A DNA stretch of 64,000 nucleotides from Schaedlerella arabinosiphila. GTDB taxonomy: Bacteria > Bacillota > Clostridia > Lachnospirales > Lachnospiraceae. Below, in pieces: positions 50,877 through 60,027 of this stretch. Each line of letters opens with the position of its first letter. The first letter of the stretch is position 1. The stretch spans positions 5,263,302 through 5,327,301 of the forward strand of contig NZ_RHJS01000002.1 of assembly GCF_003885045.1 (NCBI RefSeq). The letters are read 5' to 3'. A model generated the notes under the pieces. It was not told the DNA's origin. It searched no databases and saw only the letters and a list, made by a program, of their open reading frames with translations. A program made the position numbers and the translations under genes.

Positions 50877-53354
50877 ATGAACAGTAAAAGATTTGATAAG
50901 GAAACATTCAAGGAAGCAGTAAAGGACAATGTAAAGACACTTTACAGGAAAAAGATCGAAGAAGCATCTCAGCAGCAGATTTTTCAGGCGGTCTCTTACG
51001 CGGTGAAGGAACAGATCATTGATGACTGGCTGGCGACACAGGAAGCATATTACCAGAAAAAAGAAGCAAAGATGGTATACTATATGTCCATGGAGTTCCT
51101 GATGGGACGCGCCCTTGGCAATAACCTGATCAATCTGACCGCGTACACAGAGGTCAAGGAGGCGTTGGACGAGATGGGGCTGGACCTCAATGCGATTGAG
51201 GATCAGGAACCAGATCCGGCTCTTGGAAACGGAGGACTCGGAAGGCTTGCCGCATGTTTCCTGGATTCCCTGGCAACCCTGAACTATCCGGCTTATGGAT
51301 GCGGAATCCGTTATCGTTACGGGATGTTCAAACAGAGGATCAAGGACGGCTACCAGGTAGAAGCGCCGGACAACTGGCTGAAGGAGGGCTACCCCTTTGA
51401 ACTGCGCCGTCCGGAATACGCGAAAGAAGTCCGTTTCGGAGGAAGCGTACGCTTTGAAAAGGACCCGGAGACCGGAAGGGATAAGTTCGTCCAGGAAGGC
51501 TACGAATCCGTACGTGCGGTTCCTTATGACATGCCCATCGTAGGCTACGGCAACCATGTGGTCAATACACTGCGTATCTGGGATGCGGAAGCGATCACCG
51601 ATTTCCAGCTCGATTCCTTTGACCGGGGCGATTACCACAAGGCCGTGGAGCAGGAGAACCTGGCAAAAAATATCGTCGAGGTGCTGTACCCCAACGACAA
51701 CCACTATGCCGGAAAAGAACTGCGCCTGAAACAGCAGTATTTCTTCATTTCCGCCAGCCTCCAGGCATTGCTGGCGAAGTTTAAGAGGGAGCATGGCAAT
51801 GACTTAAGCAAGCTTCCTGACAAGGTGGTCATCCAGATGAATGATACCCATCCGACCATCGCTGTTCCGGAGCTGATGCATCTTTTGATTGACGAGGAAT
51901 ATCTTAGCTGGGAGGATGCATGGGAGATCACCAGCAAGACCTGTGCGTATACCAACCATACGATCATGGCAGAAGCATTGGAAAAATGGCCCATTGACCT
52001 GTTTTCCAAACTGCTTCCCCGTATTTACCAGATCATCCAGGAGATCGACCGCCGTTTCGTAGAGAAGGTACGCGCAAAATACCCGGGCAATGACGAAAAG
52101 CTGAAGAAGATGGCGATCCTCTGGGACGGACAGGTGCGCATGGCGAATATGGCGATTATTTCCGGATTTTCCGTAAACGGCGTTGCACAGCTCCATACCG
52201 AAATCCTGAAAAACCAGGAACTGAAAGATTTCTATGAGATGATGCCGGAGAAGTTCAACAACAAGACCAACGGCATTACCCAGAGACGTTTCCTGGCTCA
52301 CGGCAATCCGCTCCTTGCAGACTGGATCACCGCACGGATCGGGGACGGCTGGATCACCGACCTGTCCCAGATCGCACGGCTGAAGCCATTGGTGAATGAC
52401 GAACAGGCACGGCGGGAATTTATGCAGATCAAGCATAAAAACAAAATCCGCCTGGCAAAATATATCAAAGAGCATAACGGGATCGAAGTTGACCCCCACT
52501 CCATTTTCGACGTACAGGTGAAGCGTCTGCACGAATACAAGCGCCAGCTTCTGAACATCCTCCATGTGATGTATCTGTACAACCAGATCAAGGAGCATCC
52601 GGAGATGTCCTTCTATCCCAGGACATTTATCTTCGGCGCAAAGGCGGCTGCAGGCTACCAGCGCGCGAAGGAGACCATCAAGCTGATCAACTCCGTTGCA
52701 GAGGTGATCAACAACGACCGGAGCATCAACGGCAAGATTAAGGTGGTATTTATTGAGGACTACCGGGTATCCAATGCGGAGATGATCTTTGCGGCGGCAG
52801 ACGTCAGCGAACAGATCTCTACCGCATCCAAGGAAGCGTCCGGTACCGGAAACATGAAGTTCATGCTCAACGGCGCGCCCACACTTGGAACCATGGACGG
52901 CGCAAACGTGGAGATCGTGGAAGAAGTAGGCATGGACAATGCATTCATCTTCGGTATGAGATCCGAGGAAGTCATCCGCTATGAGAACCACGGCGGCTAC
53001 AACCCGATTGATATCTATTTCAGCGATTGGGAATTAAAACGTGTGATCGACCAGCTCATGGACGGCACTTACGCTCACGGCGACCACAACATGTACAAGA
53101 ACCTGTACAATTCACTGCTCAATACACAGTGTACGCCCCGGGCTGACATGTACTTTATCCTGAAGGACTTCCGGCCCTATGCGGAAGCGCAGAAGCGTGT
53201 GGAAGAAGCATACCGCGACGAACACCGCTGGTCCAGGATGGCGATGATGAACACCGCATGCTGCGGCAAGTTCACATCCGACCGGACCATCGAAGAGTAT
53301 GTAAGAGATATCTGGAAGCTGCATAAGGTAGAAGTGACAGTGGAAGAAGAATAA
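50877..53354 (+). CDS. glgP: Glycogen/starch alpha-glucan phosphorylase
   Basis: An 825-residue PLP enzyme releasing glucose-1-phosphate from alpha-1,4-glucan. YYMSMEFLMGRALGNNLINL and GNGGLGRLAACFLDSLATL near the N-terminus, NDTHPTIAVPELMHLLIDEE in the middle, VKRLHEYKRQLLNILH and the PLP-lysine signature EASGTGNMKFMLNGAPTLGT towards the C-terminus. Start ATG 50877 lies 78 bases after ileS; GGGAGG is 13 bases upstream, rather far. It may read through from ileS or use its own promoter. A strong terminator follows. Confidence 0.97.
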   Translation: MNSKRFDKETFKEAVKDNVKTLYRKKIEEASQQQIFQAVSYAVKEQIIDDWLATQEAYYQKKEAKMVYYMSMEFLMGRALGNNLINLTAYTEVKEALDEMGLDLNAIEDQEPDPALGNGGLGRLAACFLDSLATLNYPAYGCGIRYRYGMFKQRIKDGYQVEAPDNWLKEGYPFELRRPEYAKEVRFGGSVRFEKDPETGRDKFVQEGYESVRAVPYDMPIVGYGNHVVNTLRIWDAEAITDFQLDSFDRGDYHKAVEQENLAKNIVEVLYPNDNHYAGKELRLKQQYFFISASLQALLAKFKREHGNDLSKLPDKVVIQMNDTHPTIAVPELMHLLIDEEYLSWEDAWEITSKTCAYTNHTIMAEALEKWPIDLFSKLLPRIYQIIQEIDRRFVEKVRAKYPGNDEKLKKMAILWDGQVRMANMAIISGFSVNGVAQLHTEILKNQELKDFYEMMPEKFNNKTNGITQRRFLAHGNPLLADWITARIGDGWITDLSQIARLKPLVNDEQARREFMQIKHKNKIRLAKYIKEHNGIEVDPHSIFDVQVKRLHEYKRQLLNILHVMYLYNQIKEHPEMSFYPRTFIFGAKAAAGYQRAKETIKLINSVAEVINNDRSINGKIKVVFIEDYRVSNAEMIFAAADVSEQISTASKEASGTGNMKFMLNGAPTLGTMDGANVEIVEEVGMDNAFIFGMRSEEVIRYENHGGYNPIDIYFSDWELKRVIDQLMDGTYAHGDHNMYKNLYNSLLNTQCTPRADMYFILKDFRPYAEAQKRVEEAYRDEHRWSRMAMMNTACCGKFTSDRTIEEYVRDIWKLHKVEVTVEEE

Positions 53355-53404
53355 AAAAGATACAGGCAGATAAAAACGGATGTTAAAAAATCTGCCGTAT
53401 GAAG

Positions 53405-53445
53405 AAAGACGGGTAAGAAGCGATTGCTTTTTGCCCGTCTTTTTT
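53405..53445. terminator. glgP terminator
   Basis: AAAGACGGG pairs with CCCGTCTTT across a 20-base loop, followed by further Ts to 53445. It also lies just after the convergent sigma factor gene and may stop both. Confidence 0.85.
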
Positions 53446-53467
53446 CATATAGCAGTTATTTTGTTTC

Positions 53468-54037
53468 TTATGAAATAAATGGAAAGTCCTCCAGTGTCGT
53501 ACGGAGCTTTTCATATCCCCTGCTGAGATAACGCTTGACGGAACTTTTGCTGCACCCCATGGCGAAAGCAATCTCGTCGAGCTTCATATCATGGTAATAT
53601 TTCATAAGGATTGCCTGGCATTCCCTCTCCGGGAGCGCTTTGATCTGATCAAAAATCTCCAGCCTGCGGCTGTAGCGGTCGATGGGGTCTTCGGAATCAG
53701 AAGCAGAGCCGGAGAGTGCGGGAGCGGCTTCCTCCAGACAGAGCTCCTTTTGATTTCGTTTGTTTTTCCTGCTCATATCAAAGCACAGGCGGAAATTGAT
53801 CTGATTCAGCCAGGATACGAACAGCCTGGGGTTCCGAAGCTGCTTAATATGCTTCAAGGCGTGGATATAAAGCTCCTGCAGGATATCCTGGGCCAGATAG
53901 GGGTCCCTTACGAATTGGCAGGCAAAGGAGTATTGCCTTTGATATGTAACGGAATAAAGCTCTGCAAAGCTGTCCGTATCACCGTCCTGAATTTTTTGTA
54001 CCAGCGAAGCGAGATAATCATAATCTAATTCTGTCAT
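53468..54037 (-). CDS. Sigma-70 family (ECF-like) RNA polymerase sigma factor
   Basis: A 189-residue sigma factor. Region 2: DTDSFAELYSVTYQRQYSFA and DPYLAQDILQELYIHALKHI; region 4: LPERECQAILMKYYHDMKLD then EIAFAMGCSKSSVKRYLSRG. An acidic linker lies between. ATG 54037 follows GGTGGC; a GTG nine bases earlier is possible. No anti-sigma gene lies next to it. The surface transglutaminase gene lies directly upstream on the same strand, separated by a perfect hairpin, and could be in its regulon. Confidence 0.9.
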   Translation of the reverse strand: MTELDYDYLASLVQKIQDGDTDSFAELYSVTYQRQYSFACQFVRDPYLAQDILQELYIHALKHIKQLRNPRLFVSWLNQINFRLCFDMSRKNKRNQKELCLEEAAPALSGSASDSEDPIDRYSRRLEIFDQIKALPERECQAILMKYYHDMKLDEIAFAMGCSKSSVKRYLSRGYEKLRTTLEDFPFIS

Positions 54038-54053
54038 AAAAGCCACCTACCAT

Positions 54054-54080
54054 AAAGGAGAGCGAAACTCGCTCTCCTTT
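54054..54080 (-). terminator. Perfect hairpin between transglutaminase and sigma genes
   Basis: AAAGGAGAGCGA and TCGCTCTCCTTT pair over 12 bases around a 3-base loop. It lies after the transglutaminase gene and directly before the sigma gene; it may terminate the first or control the second, since its 3' arm is close to the sigma ribosome site. Confidence 0.7.
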
Positions 54081-54093
54081 CAGCATTATAAAC

Positions 54094-54138
54094 GGTTACT
54101 GTTCACACCCTGACCGGGTGCTCGCAGCAACGGCATCC
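54094..54138 (+). repeat. GGTTACTGTTCACAC-family repeat, copy F
   Basis: GGTTACTGTTCACACCC, stem CACCC-tgacc-GGGTG, then CTCGCAGCAACGGCATCC. It matches the left unit of copy E rather than the GTGCA-stem form. Confidence 0.65.
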
Positions 54139-54159
54139 AATCCTTTGGATTTCCGTAAA

Positions 54160-56301
54160 TTATTTCCTTCTGATACGAATCTGTTTTACATATACAGTTC
54201 CCATTACCGCGGCAGCGAAAATCATCAGAACCATATACAGTAAGATCGTTGTGTGATCCCCGGTCTTGGGGCTTACATTCGCGGATGCATTGCTGTTGAC
54301 AGCGGTTTTGCTCCAACCTACGGAGATAGGAGACAGTCCGTGTACGGTAAAGGAAATACCTGCCGGTGATGTCTTGATTGTACCGCTCTCCGGGAATGTC
54401 TCAATATGTCCCGCAGAATATCCATTCATACTCTTTGTAAACAAATGGCTTGCTACAAAGTTATATGTGCTGTCTGTCCCTGCCGGATAAGGTACGGTAA
54501 CCGTAACGCCTTCAGCCGGGAAATTTTCCGCGCTTACATTTTGCCATGCACCGTTTACATAAACCTGCAACGCAACATCATAAACCCTGATATTGTCATT
54601 GGAAATGCCTTTTGCTGTAAGGCTGTTTCTGATCTGGCTTTCAATCTTTTCCGGTGTGTTCAGCGTGTCATTTCCTGCAAGCTCTGCAGAAACCTCAATT
54701 GCGCTGCGCACCTCCAGGCGGTATGTATTCTGATCGGAAGAGTTGGTTTCCGCCGCCCAGGTCGTTGTCTGGGTGCTTGTATTATTTCCGCTCTGATTGC
54801 TGGAGCTGCTTCCGGAAGAACTGCTGCCTGAGCTGCTGCTTCCGGGTTTGCTTGGCTTGGAAGGTTTGCTGGGTTTGTTCGGCTTGTCTGGCTTGTCTGT
54901 TCCGGGCTTGTCAGTATCGGGTTTATCTGTATCGTCTTCAACTGGTTCCTTGGTCGGATCGTAGGGGGTGGTTGCAAGCTTTAAGATACTTTCACCGTAA
55001 TACCCGATCTGATCAGGATCATAAGTATAATTGATGTTGCTGGCCGCTGAAAACGTATATGTACCGTTCCAGGCACCGCTGGAAGGAATCGCCATGAACA
55101 GCTTATCGGGAGAGCCAACTGCGCCGTCATCACAGTTGGTAACGTCTACCAGGTAATTGCTGCTGCCGATGGAAACAATATTCCACATATGTCCGCCGGC
55201 TCCGGTTCCGCCGGCCATGTTGCCGGAAACAGTGTAGCACTTTGCGCTCTTAAACGTGGACAGGTCACAAAGATACTGGAACGCTTTAGCGTATCCCTCG
55301 CATACAACCTTTGTATCCGGATTGCCGTCAAATACGGAAACCATTGTCCAGGGCGCCTTTGACCCGCTGTAGCCGGGCTCGGCAGCTTCGTGATCATAAC
55401 TTGTCAATGCACAGATCTCATTTTTGTATGCAAGCAGCTTTTCATAATCTGACTTGCCGGCATTGGCATTGACAATTTCCTGCGCTTTATTTAAAGCGGT
55501 ATTGGCAGAATTGATCTTTGTGTTGTCAAGAGTATAAAGATTGTCAGCACTTACGCGATACTCTGGTGAAACTACAAAGCTGAAAACTGCGGATATTGCA
55601 GATACAGTTTTTTCTGTTCCTATAGTGGTTGTCTGAAGCTGGAATGAAAAATCAAATGCTTTGTCATGAGATTTATCAAACCAAAATAAGTTGTTTTGGC
55701 AACTCAGATTCAATGACTGCAAAAGCTCATTGCCCTTTGCGTTTAATTCATAACAAGCAGCTTCATCATTACCATATGTACGAACAATATCTAATACGTC
55801 AAACTGCGTGCTTTGCAGAGTACCTGCGGCTACTTCTTTAATTTTTGCTGCAAGGCGGTCGGTTACTGCTTTAACAAGATTTGCCTTATCTTCTTCAGAT
55901 AACTCTTTTAAAGCTGTATTCTCTTCAGCAACCTGGATGTCTGATTCCGCCATTGATTTAAAATAATTCTCTATTTCTTCAAATGTATTTGCTGTATCTC
56001 CAAGCAATTCTTTTTGCTCGGGACTCAAAAAGCGAATTTTCTCAGAAATGTCCGTTACCTGATTCCCAATAGTTGTCAGCTCCTCCAATGACAGTTCTTT
56101 GACAGCGTCAAGTGAAGGAAGGCTGCTCATAGCATCCAATACAGCTTGTACCGCGGGATCTGCGGATGTAGTAATTTCCTGTGTTGGATCTCCCTCCGTT
56201 GCAGACACAGGCAGCACAGCAAAATTCATATTACTGACAATCATTCCTGCCGCCAGAATGATTCCCAGCTTCTGCCTGAATCCACATATTCGTTTTTTCA
56301 T
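54160..56301 (-). CDS. Exported surface protein with transglutaminase-like domain
   Basis: A 713-residue protein. Signal peptide about 1-35 (ending LPVSATEG). A helical region follows (36-290). The transglutaminase-like core has the triad Cys in VVCEGYAKAF (C334), His in GGHMWNIV (H371) and Asp in YLVDVTNC (D386). Residues about 465-525 form a Thr/Asp/Lys/Pro repeat (DTDKPGTDKPDKPNKPSKPS) and a Ser-rich spacer, as in wall-spanning proteins. The C-terminus has SPKTGD, a hydrophobic helix and IRIRRK, which is a variant LPXTG-type sorting signal. It probably acts on peptidoglycan or surface protein as a peptidase or cross-linker. Confidence 0.88.
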   Translation of the reverse strand: MKKRICGFRQKLGIILAAGMIVSNMNFAVLPVSATEGDPTQEITTSADPAVQAVLDAMSSLPSLDAVKELSLEELTTIGNQVTDISEKIRFLSPEQKELLGDTANTFEEIENYFKSMAESDIQVAEENTALKELSEEDKANLVKAVTDRLAAKIKEVAAGTLQSTQFDVLDIVRTYGNDEAACYELNAKGNELLQSLNLSCQNNLFWFDKSHDKAFDFSFQLQTTTIGTEKTVSAISAVFSFVVSPEYRVSADNLYTLDNTKINSANTALNKAQEIVNANAGKSDYEKLLAYKNEICALTSYDHEAAEPGYSGSKAPWTMVSVFDGNPDTKVVCEGYAKAFQYLCDLSTFKSAKCYTVSGNMAGGTGAGGHMWNIVSIGSSNYLVDVTNCDDGAVGSPDKLFMAIPSSGAWNGTYTFSAASNINYTYDPDQIGYYGESILKLATTPYDPTKEPVEDDTDKPDTDKPGTDKPDKPNKPSKPSKPSKPGSSSSGSSSSGSSSSNQSGNNTSTQTTTWAAETNSSDQNTYRLEVRSAIEVSAELAGNDTLNTPEKIESQIRNSLTAKGISNDNIRVYDVALQVYVNGAWQNVSAENFPAEGVTVTVPYPAGTDSTYNFVASHLFTKSMNGYSAGHIETFPESGTIKTSPAGISFTVHGLSPISVGWSKTAVNSNASANVSPKTGDHTTILLYMVLMIFAAAVMGTVYVKQIRIRRK

Positions 56302-56499
56302 GAATACCTACTCCTCCTCTGTTATTTTTTAGGATAATATTTCATTTTTAATAGTACCATTTTCTGGGATTATGTCAAGTAAAATCGGGCCAATTCTAAC
56401 ATTTTTATAGATAAAAAGCTTCAACTGTGATAAAATAAAAAAATGCTATTGGGGGACAGAATTTAAAATGCTGTTAAACCGGCAGACAGGAGGAATAGT

Positions 56500-57636
56500 A
56501 TGAGTTATTACGATATGAATGAGTATTATGATTACAGCAGTCCATACATGGAGACGACGATGATCGGCATTATGATGATCTGCTTCATTGTGCTGCTTGT
56601 ATGCGCCATTTTTGCACTGCTCAGTTACATATTGATGGGCGTCGGTATGTATACAATGGCCAAGAGACAGGGGATGGACAATGCGTGGCTTGCATTTATT
56701 CCGTTTGCAAGGACATATCTGCACGGAGAACTCTCCGGCAGTATCCGCCTGAAAAACAGAAGTATCGAGAATCCAGGGATCTGGCTGCTTGCGCTTCCGT
56801 TTCTCTACGGAGCGGTCTCTTCCTTATTTAATGGGATCGTGTGGTTTGTCGGATTCGGTTCCATCACGAAGATTCTTCAATACGATCTTCTGTACGGCCG
56901 GGTAGACATGGCTCCGGGATCTGTGATGGGCCTGGTGATCCTGTTCATTATCATAGCAGTGATCGGCGTATTATACACGGCTGTTTATAAGACGTTCTGT
57001 ATTTTGGTAAATCATCAGATTCTGGGACGTTATACATCAAAAAATATGTCCATTGTACATGCGGTATTAAGTACCCTGATTCCGCTATATGAATCAATCT
57101 GCTTTTTCGTGATGCGCAACCACCCGTTTAATCCGGGGATGGAACCGCCCACACCGCCGCCGTTCATGCAGTCTCCGCCACCGGGATCATATTACGGCGG
57201 ACCTGTACCGCCCCCGGAACCTCCGGTTCCCCCGGTTCCGCCCGCACCGCCGAAGCAGGAGCCTTACGGATTCGGCACAGCAGATTTTGGAAATGGCGGA
57301 AGCATATACGGCAGGTCTGACTCCGGAAACAGTGGGAATACTGAGAACACCGGGAGCGTATCAGGCAGTGGGAGTTTCGGAAGCATATTAGATGCTGGAG
57401 ATCAGGAAAACGCTGGGAGCATACTGGGCGCCGGAGATCACGAAAGCCACAGAAGCATATTGGATGCAGGGGATCGGGATCACGAAAGCGCCGGGAGCAT
57501 ACTGGACGCAGGCGCTTCCGCAAGTATACTCAGCACACCGCCTGCGCAGGAGCAGCAAAACGGAGATTCTTCAGATGCAAAGTCAGAATCCCCGGTGAAC
57601 TTTGTACTGCCGGAAAGTGAAAATAAAGAGCTGTAA
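56500..57636 (+). CDS. Polytopic membrane protein with Pro-rich and SILDAGD-repeat tail
   Basis: A 378-residue protein. Four to five membrane helices in residues 20-205, with the cytoplasmic segment YTMAKRQGMDNAWLAFIPFA typical of a DUF-type signal-peptidase-like small family in clostridia. Residues 210-250 are Pro-rich (PPEPPVPPVPPAPP). Then a tail repeats SILDAGD or SILGAGD four times with Glu/His/Ser spacers. The role is unknown. GGAGG precedes ATG 56500. It is divergent from the transglutaminase gene and lies upstream of spoIID. Confidence 0.75.
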   Translation: MSYYDMNEYYDYSSPYMETTMIGIMMICFIVLLVCAIFALLSYILMGVGMYTMAKRQGMDNAWLAFIPFARTYLHGELSGSIRLKNRSIENPGIWLLALPFLYGAVSSLFNGIVWFVGFGSITKILQYDLLYGRVDMAPGSVMGLVILFIIIAVIGVLYTAVYKTFCILVNHQILGRYTSKNMSIVHAVLSTLIPLYESICFFVMRNHPFNPGMEPPTPPPFMQSPPPGSYYGGPVPPPEPPVPPVPPAPPKQEPYGFGTADFGNGGSIYGRSDSGNSGNTENTGSVSGSGSFGSILDAGDQENAGSILGAGDHESHRSILDAGDRDHESAGSILDAGASASILSTPPAQEQQNGDSSDAKSESPVNFVLPESENKEL

Positions 57637-57759
57637 AACAGCGGGCAGTCTGCGCCAGATATGTCTGCGGCCTGTTTTTGGGAAAAGTTACACTTTTTTA
57701 ATAAAATTGGAATATTTTGGGACGGTCCTTCATATCATATGATATGGAGGACTGTTTTT

Positions 57760-59124
57760 ATGAGACAAAGAGCAACGTGGCAAAAATTCAAAACATTCGG
57801 TTCCTTTTGTCTGATTATGCTTCTGCTCCCTTACATTGTCACGGTATTTGTCCATGGAAAGGACTTTGAGGCTCTGGGAAATAAGGACAAGGTATTTATT
57901 AATGTAAGAAAGCCGAAGGCCGGGTCCAGCCTGGCCCAGATGGAAAGCATATCCGATACGGTAGAAGCGAACTCCGAGGAAAATAGAGCCGGCATATGGA
58001 ACGGCCTGTCCGATCAGGAAAAAGAGACCCAGATTGTACAGGTTCCGTGGGAGGAATATTTTGTCGGCATTATGGGAAGGGAGGTTCCCGTAAACGCAGA
58101 AATGGAATTTCTAAAAGCCCAGGCCGTACTGCTCCGTACAAAACTATATCAGGAGCTGGACGCCCAGGAACCCGCAGCCACCCAGCCTGCAGATGCCCCG
58201 GAGAATACCGGACAGCAGCCCGCGGCCGCCCCGGAGAATACCGGACAGCAACCCGCAGATGCCCCGGAGAATACTGGCCAACAGCCTGCAGATGCCCCGG
58301 AGAATACTGGTCAGCATCCTGCGGCCGCCCCGGAGAATACTGGCCAGCAGCCCGCGGACGCTTCGGGAAACACAACTCAGCAGCCCGCAGACGCCCCGGG
58401 AAACGCATCTCAGCAGCCCACGGACACCCCGGCTTCCGGCCCTTCGGAAAAAAAGGTTTTGGATGAGGAATATCTGACCAGGGAAGAATTGGAAAAAAAA
58501 GCAGGCTCATCAGAGGTCGAGTCGTACTACAACAACCTGCTCCAGGCCATGCGCGATACAGAAAACCAGGTTCTTCTTTATCAGGACGACTATGCATTTC
58601 TGCCATTTCATCAATCCAGCAACGGAACGACCAGAAGCGCCCAGGAGGTTATGGGGACAGACGCATACCCCTACCTGGCCGCGCGGGAATGTCCGCTGGA
58701 CAAAGACGCGGACGACGAAATGCTGATCACATCCTTTGATTACAAAGACGTACAGGCAAAGTGCCGGTCATTTCTTGTGGCAGTGGCAGAGGATCAGGCA
58801 AATAAAACATACCAGTTCTCCGATTTCGAGATCATTTCCCACGATTCTGCAGGATACGTGCAGGAAATGCGCATCGGGGAGACTGTCTGCACCGGGGATC
58901 AGTTTCGGGACGCAATGTCCCTGGCATCCAGCGCATTTTCCATAAAAGATACGAACGGGAAGCTGCAGGTCACCACCACGGGAAAAGGACACGGGCTGGG
59001 GCTGAGCCAGTGGACGGCACAGCAGATGGCAAAGTCCGGAAAAAACTATGAGGAAATCCTGCAGTTTTTCTTTGAAGGCACTACTCTGACAGACGGCGGG
59101 CCGGTGAAAGAAAAAATAGAATAA
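57760..59124 (+). CDS. spoIID: SpoIID/LytB-type peptidoglycan hydrolase with inserted repeats
   Basis: A 454-residue protein. One N-terminal membrane helix (15-33). SpoIID domain: VPWEEYFVGIMGREVPVNAE, with the probable catalytic Glu108, then FLKAQAVLLRTKLYQEL. Residues about 140-229 are an insert of eight or so 11-residue units of the type QPADAPENTGQ. The domain resumes with FLPFHQSSNGTTRSAQEV and AARECPLDKDADD and ends GKGHGLGLSQWTAQQMAKSG. SpoIID is the lytic transglycosylase that drives engulfment in sporulation. ATG 57760 has GGAGG nine bases upstream. The M23-like spoIIQ gene follows, supporting a sporulation role. Confidence 0.88.
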   Translation: MRQRATWQKFKTFGSFCLIMLLLPYIVTVFVHGKDFEALGNKDKVFINVRKPKAGSSLAQMESISDTVEANSEENRAGIWNGLSDQEKETQIVQVPWEEYFVGIMGREVPVNAEMEFLKAQAVLLRTKLYQELDAQEPAATQPADAPENTGQQPAAAPENTGQQPADAPENTGQQPADAPENTGQHPAAAPENTGQQPADASGNTTQQPADAPGNASQQPTDTPASGPSEKKVLDEEYLTREELEKKAGSSEVESYYNNLLQAMRDTENQVLLYQDDYAFLPFHQSSNGTTRSAQEVMGTDAYPYLAARECPLDKDADDEMLITSFDYKDVQAKCRSFLVAVAEDQANKTYQFSDFEIISHDSAGYVQEMRIGETVCTGDQFRDAMSLASSAFSIKDTNGKLQVTTTGKGHGLGLSQWTAQQMAKSGKNYEEILQFFFEGTTLTDGGPVKEKIE

Positions 59125-59190
59125 GAAATCCGTTTAAAATAGAATAAGGCGTCACATTTCTGGTAAAAATATAAGCCAGAGGTGATGAAT

Positions 59191-59964
59191 ATGAATAACA
59201 ATGAAAAGCCTGCATTCCTGAAAGGAAAAGGCGCAGCAGTAGCCCTGGTGCTTTGCTTTGCAGCAGTTATTGCGATGGTTGGGGCATTTACCTACAACAA
59301 TTATCAGAGCAGTATGGAACAGCAGTTGGCAGAAGCAGAGGAGCAGACTGAAGATCTTACAAAAGAAGAAAGCGAAGCAACGACAACCAATGATATCGTG
59401 CTTCCGAAAGCAGAACGTAATACATCCGATACAGAAGAAGAGGATGAGAAAGAGGAAGATGCTGAGGAGAAAGTAGCAGAAAACGAGGAAACAGAACAGG
59501 ACAATACAGGAGATGTGTCTACAGCAGGAAACACGGCGGATATCTGGTTTGGGGAAGAAAGCCTTCTGAACTGGCCCGCAAGCGGCGCGGTGCTGATCAA
59601 CTACAGCATGGACCAGACCGTATACTTTTCCACACTGGAACAGTATAAATACAATCCCGCGCTGGTCATCGGCGGTGAAGTCGGAGAAACAATCTCAGCC
59701 TCCGCTCCCGGAATCGTGACAAATGTAGAGCAGGACGCACAGACCGGCCTGACCGTCACGCTGGATATGGGAAATGGATACTCTGCGGTATACGGACAGC
59801 TCAAAGAAGTGCCGGTACAGATTGGCGACTATGTGGATACCGGAGCAACGGTCGGCTATTTAAGCGAACCGACCAAATACTATTCCATGGAAGGTCCGAA
59901 CCTTTACTTTAAGATCCTCAAAGACGAAGTGCCGGTCAATCCGCTGGACTTCATAGAAGGCTGA
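59191..59964 (+). CDS. spoIIQ: SpoIIQ-like M23-domain protein lacking metal ligands
   Basis: A 257-residue protein. One N-terminal membrane helix (about 15-33), an acidic coiled region (EEEDEKEEDAEEKVAENEE) and a C-terminal M23/LytM fold: YNPALVIGGEVGETISASAP, GIVTNVEQDAQTGLTVTLDM and GPNLYFKILKDEVPVNPLDF. The usual H-x(3)-D and H-x-H ligands are replaced (for example HLHFEI by NLYFKI), so it is probably not a peptidase. SpoIIQ of B. subtilis is likewise degenerate and forms the forespore-mother cell channel with SpoIIIAH. Position directly after spoIID supports this name. ATG 59191 follows GAGGTG. Confidence 0.82.
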   Translation: MNNNEKPAFLKGKGAAVALVLCFAAVIAMVGAFTYNNYQSSMEQQLAEAEEQTEDLTKEESEATTTNDIVLPKAERNTSDTEEEDEKEEDAEEKVAENEETEQDNTGDVSTAGNTADIWFGEESLLNWPASGAVLINYSMDQTVYFSTLEQYKYNPALVIGGEVGETISASAPGIVTNVEQDAQTGLTVTLDMGNGYSAVYGQLKEVPVQIGDYVDTGATVGYLSEPTKYYSMEGPNLYFKILKDEVPVNPLDFIEG

Positions 59965-60027
59965 TAAAAAAATCCCATTTGTGCGACAGCACGAATTTTG
60001 CGAATGGATAAATGGGTTGGAAAAATT
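59965..60027. repeat. GTGCGGCAGCACGGATTTTGC-type palindromic repeat, copy 2
   Basis: AATCCCATTT and AAATGGGTTGG are inverted outer arms around GTGCGACAGCACG and TTTTGCGAATGGAT. It matches 25221-25280 closely and starts within one base of the spoIIQ stop codon. The gene-free interval runs on to 60314. Confidence 0.65.
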
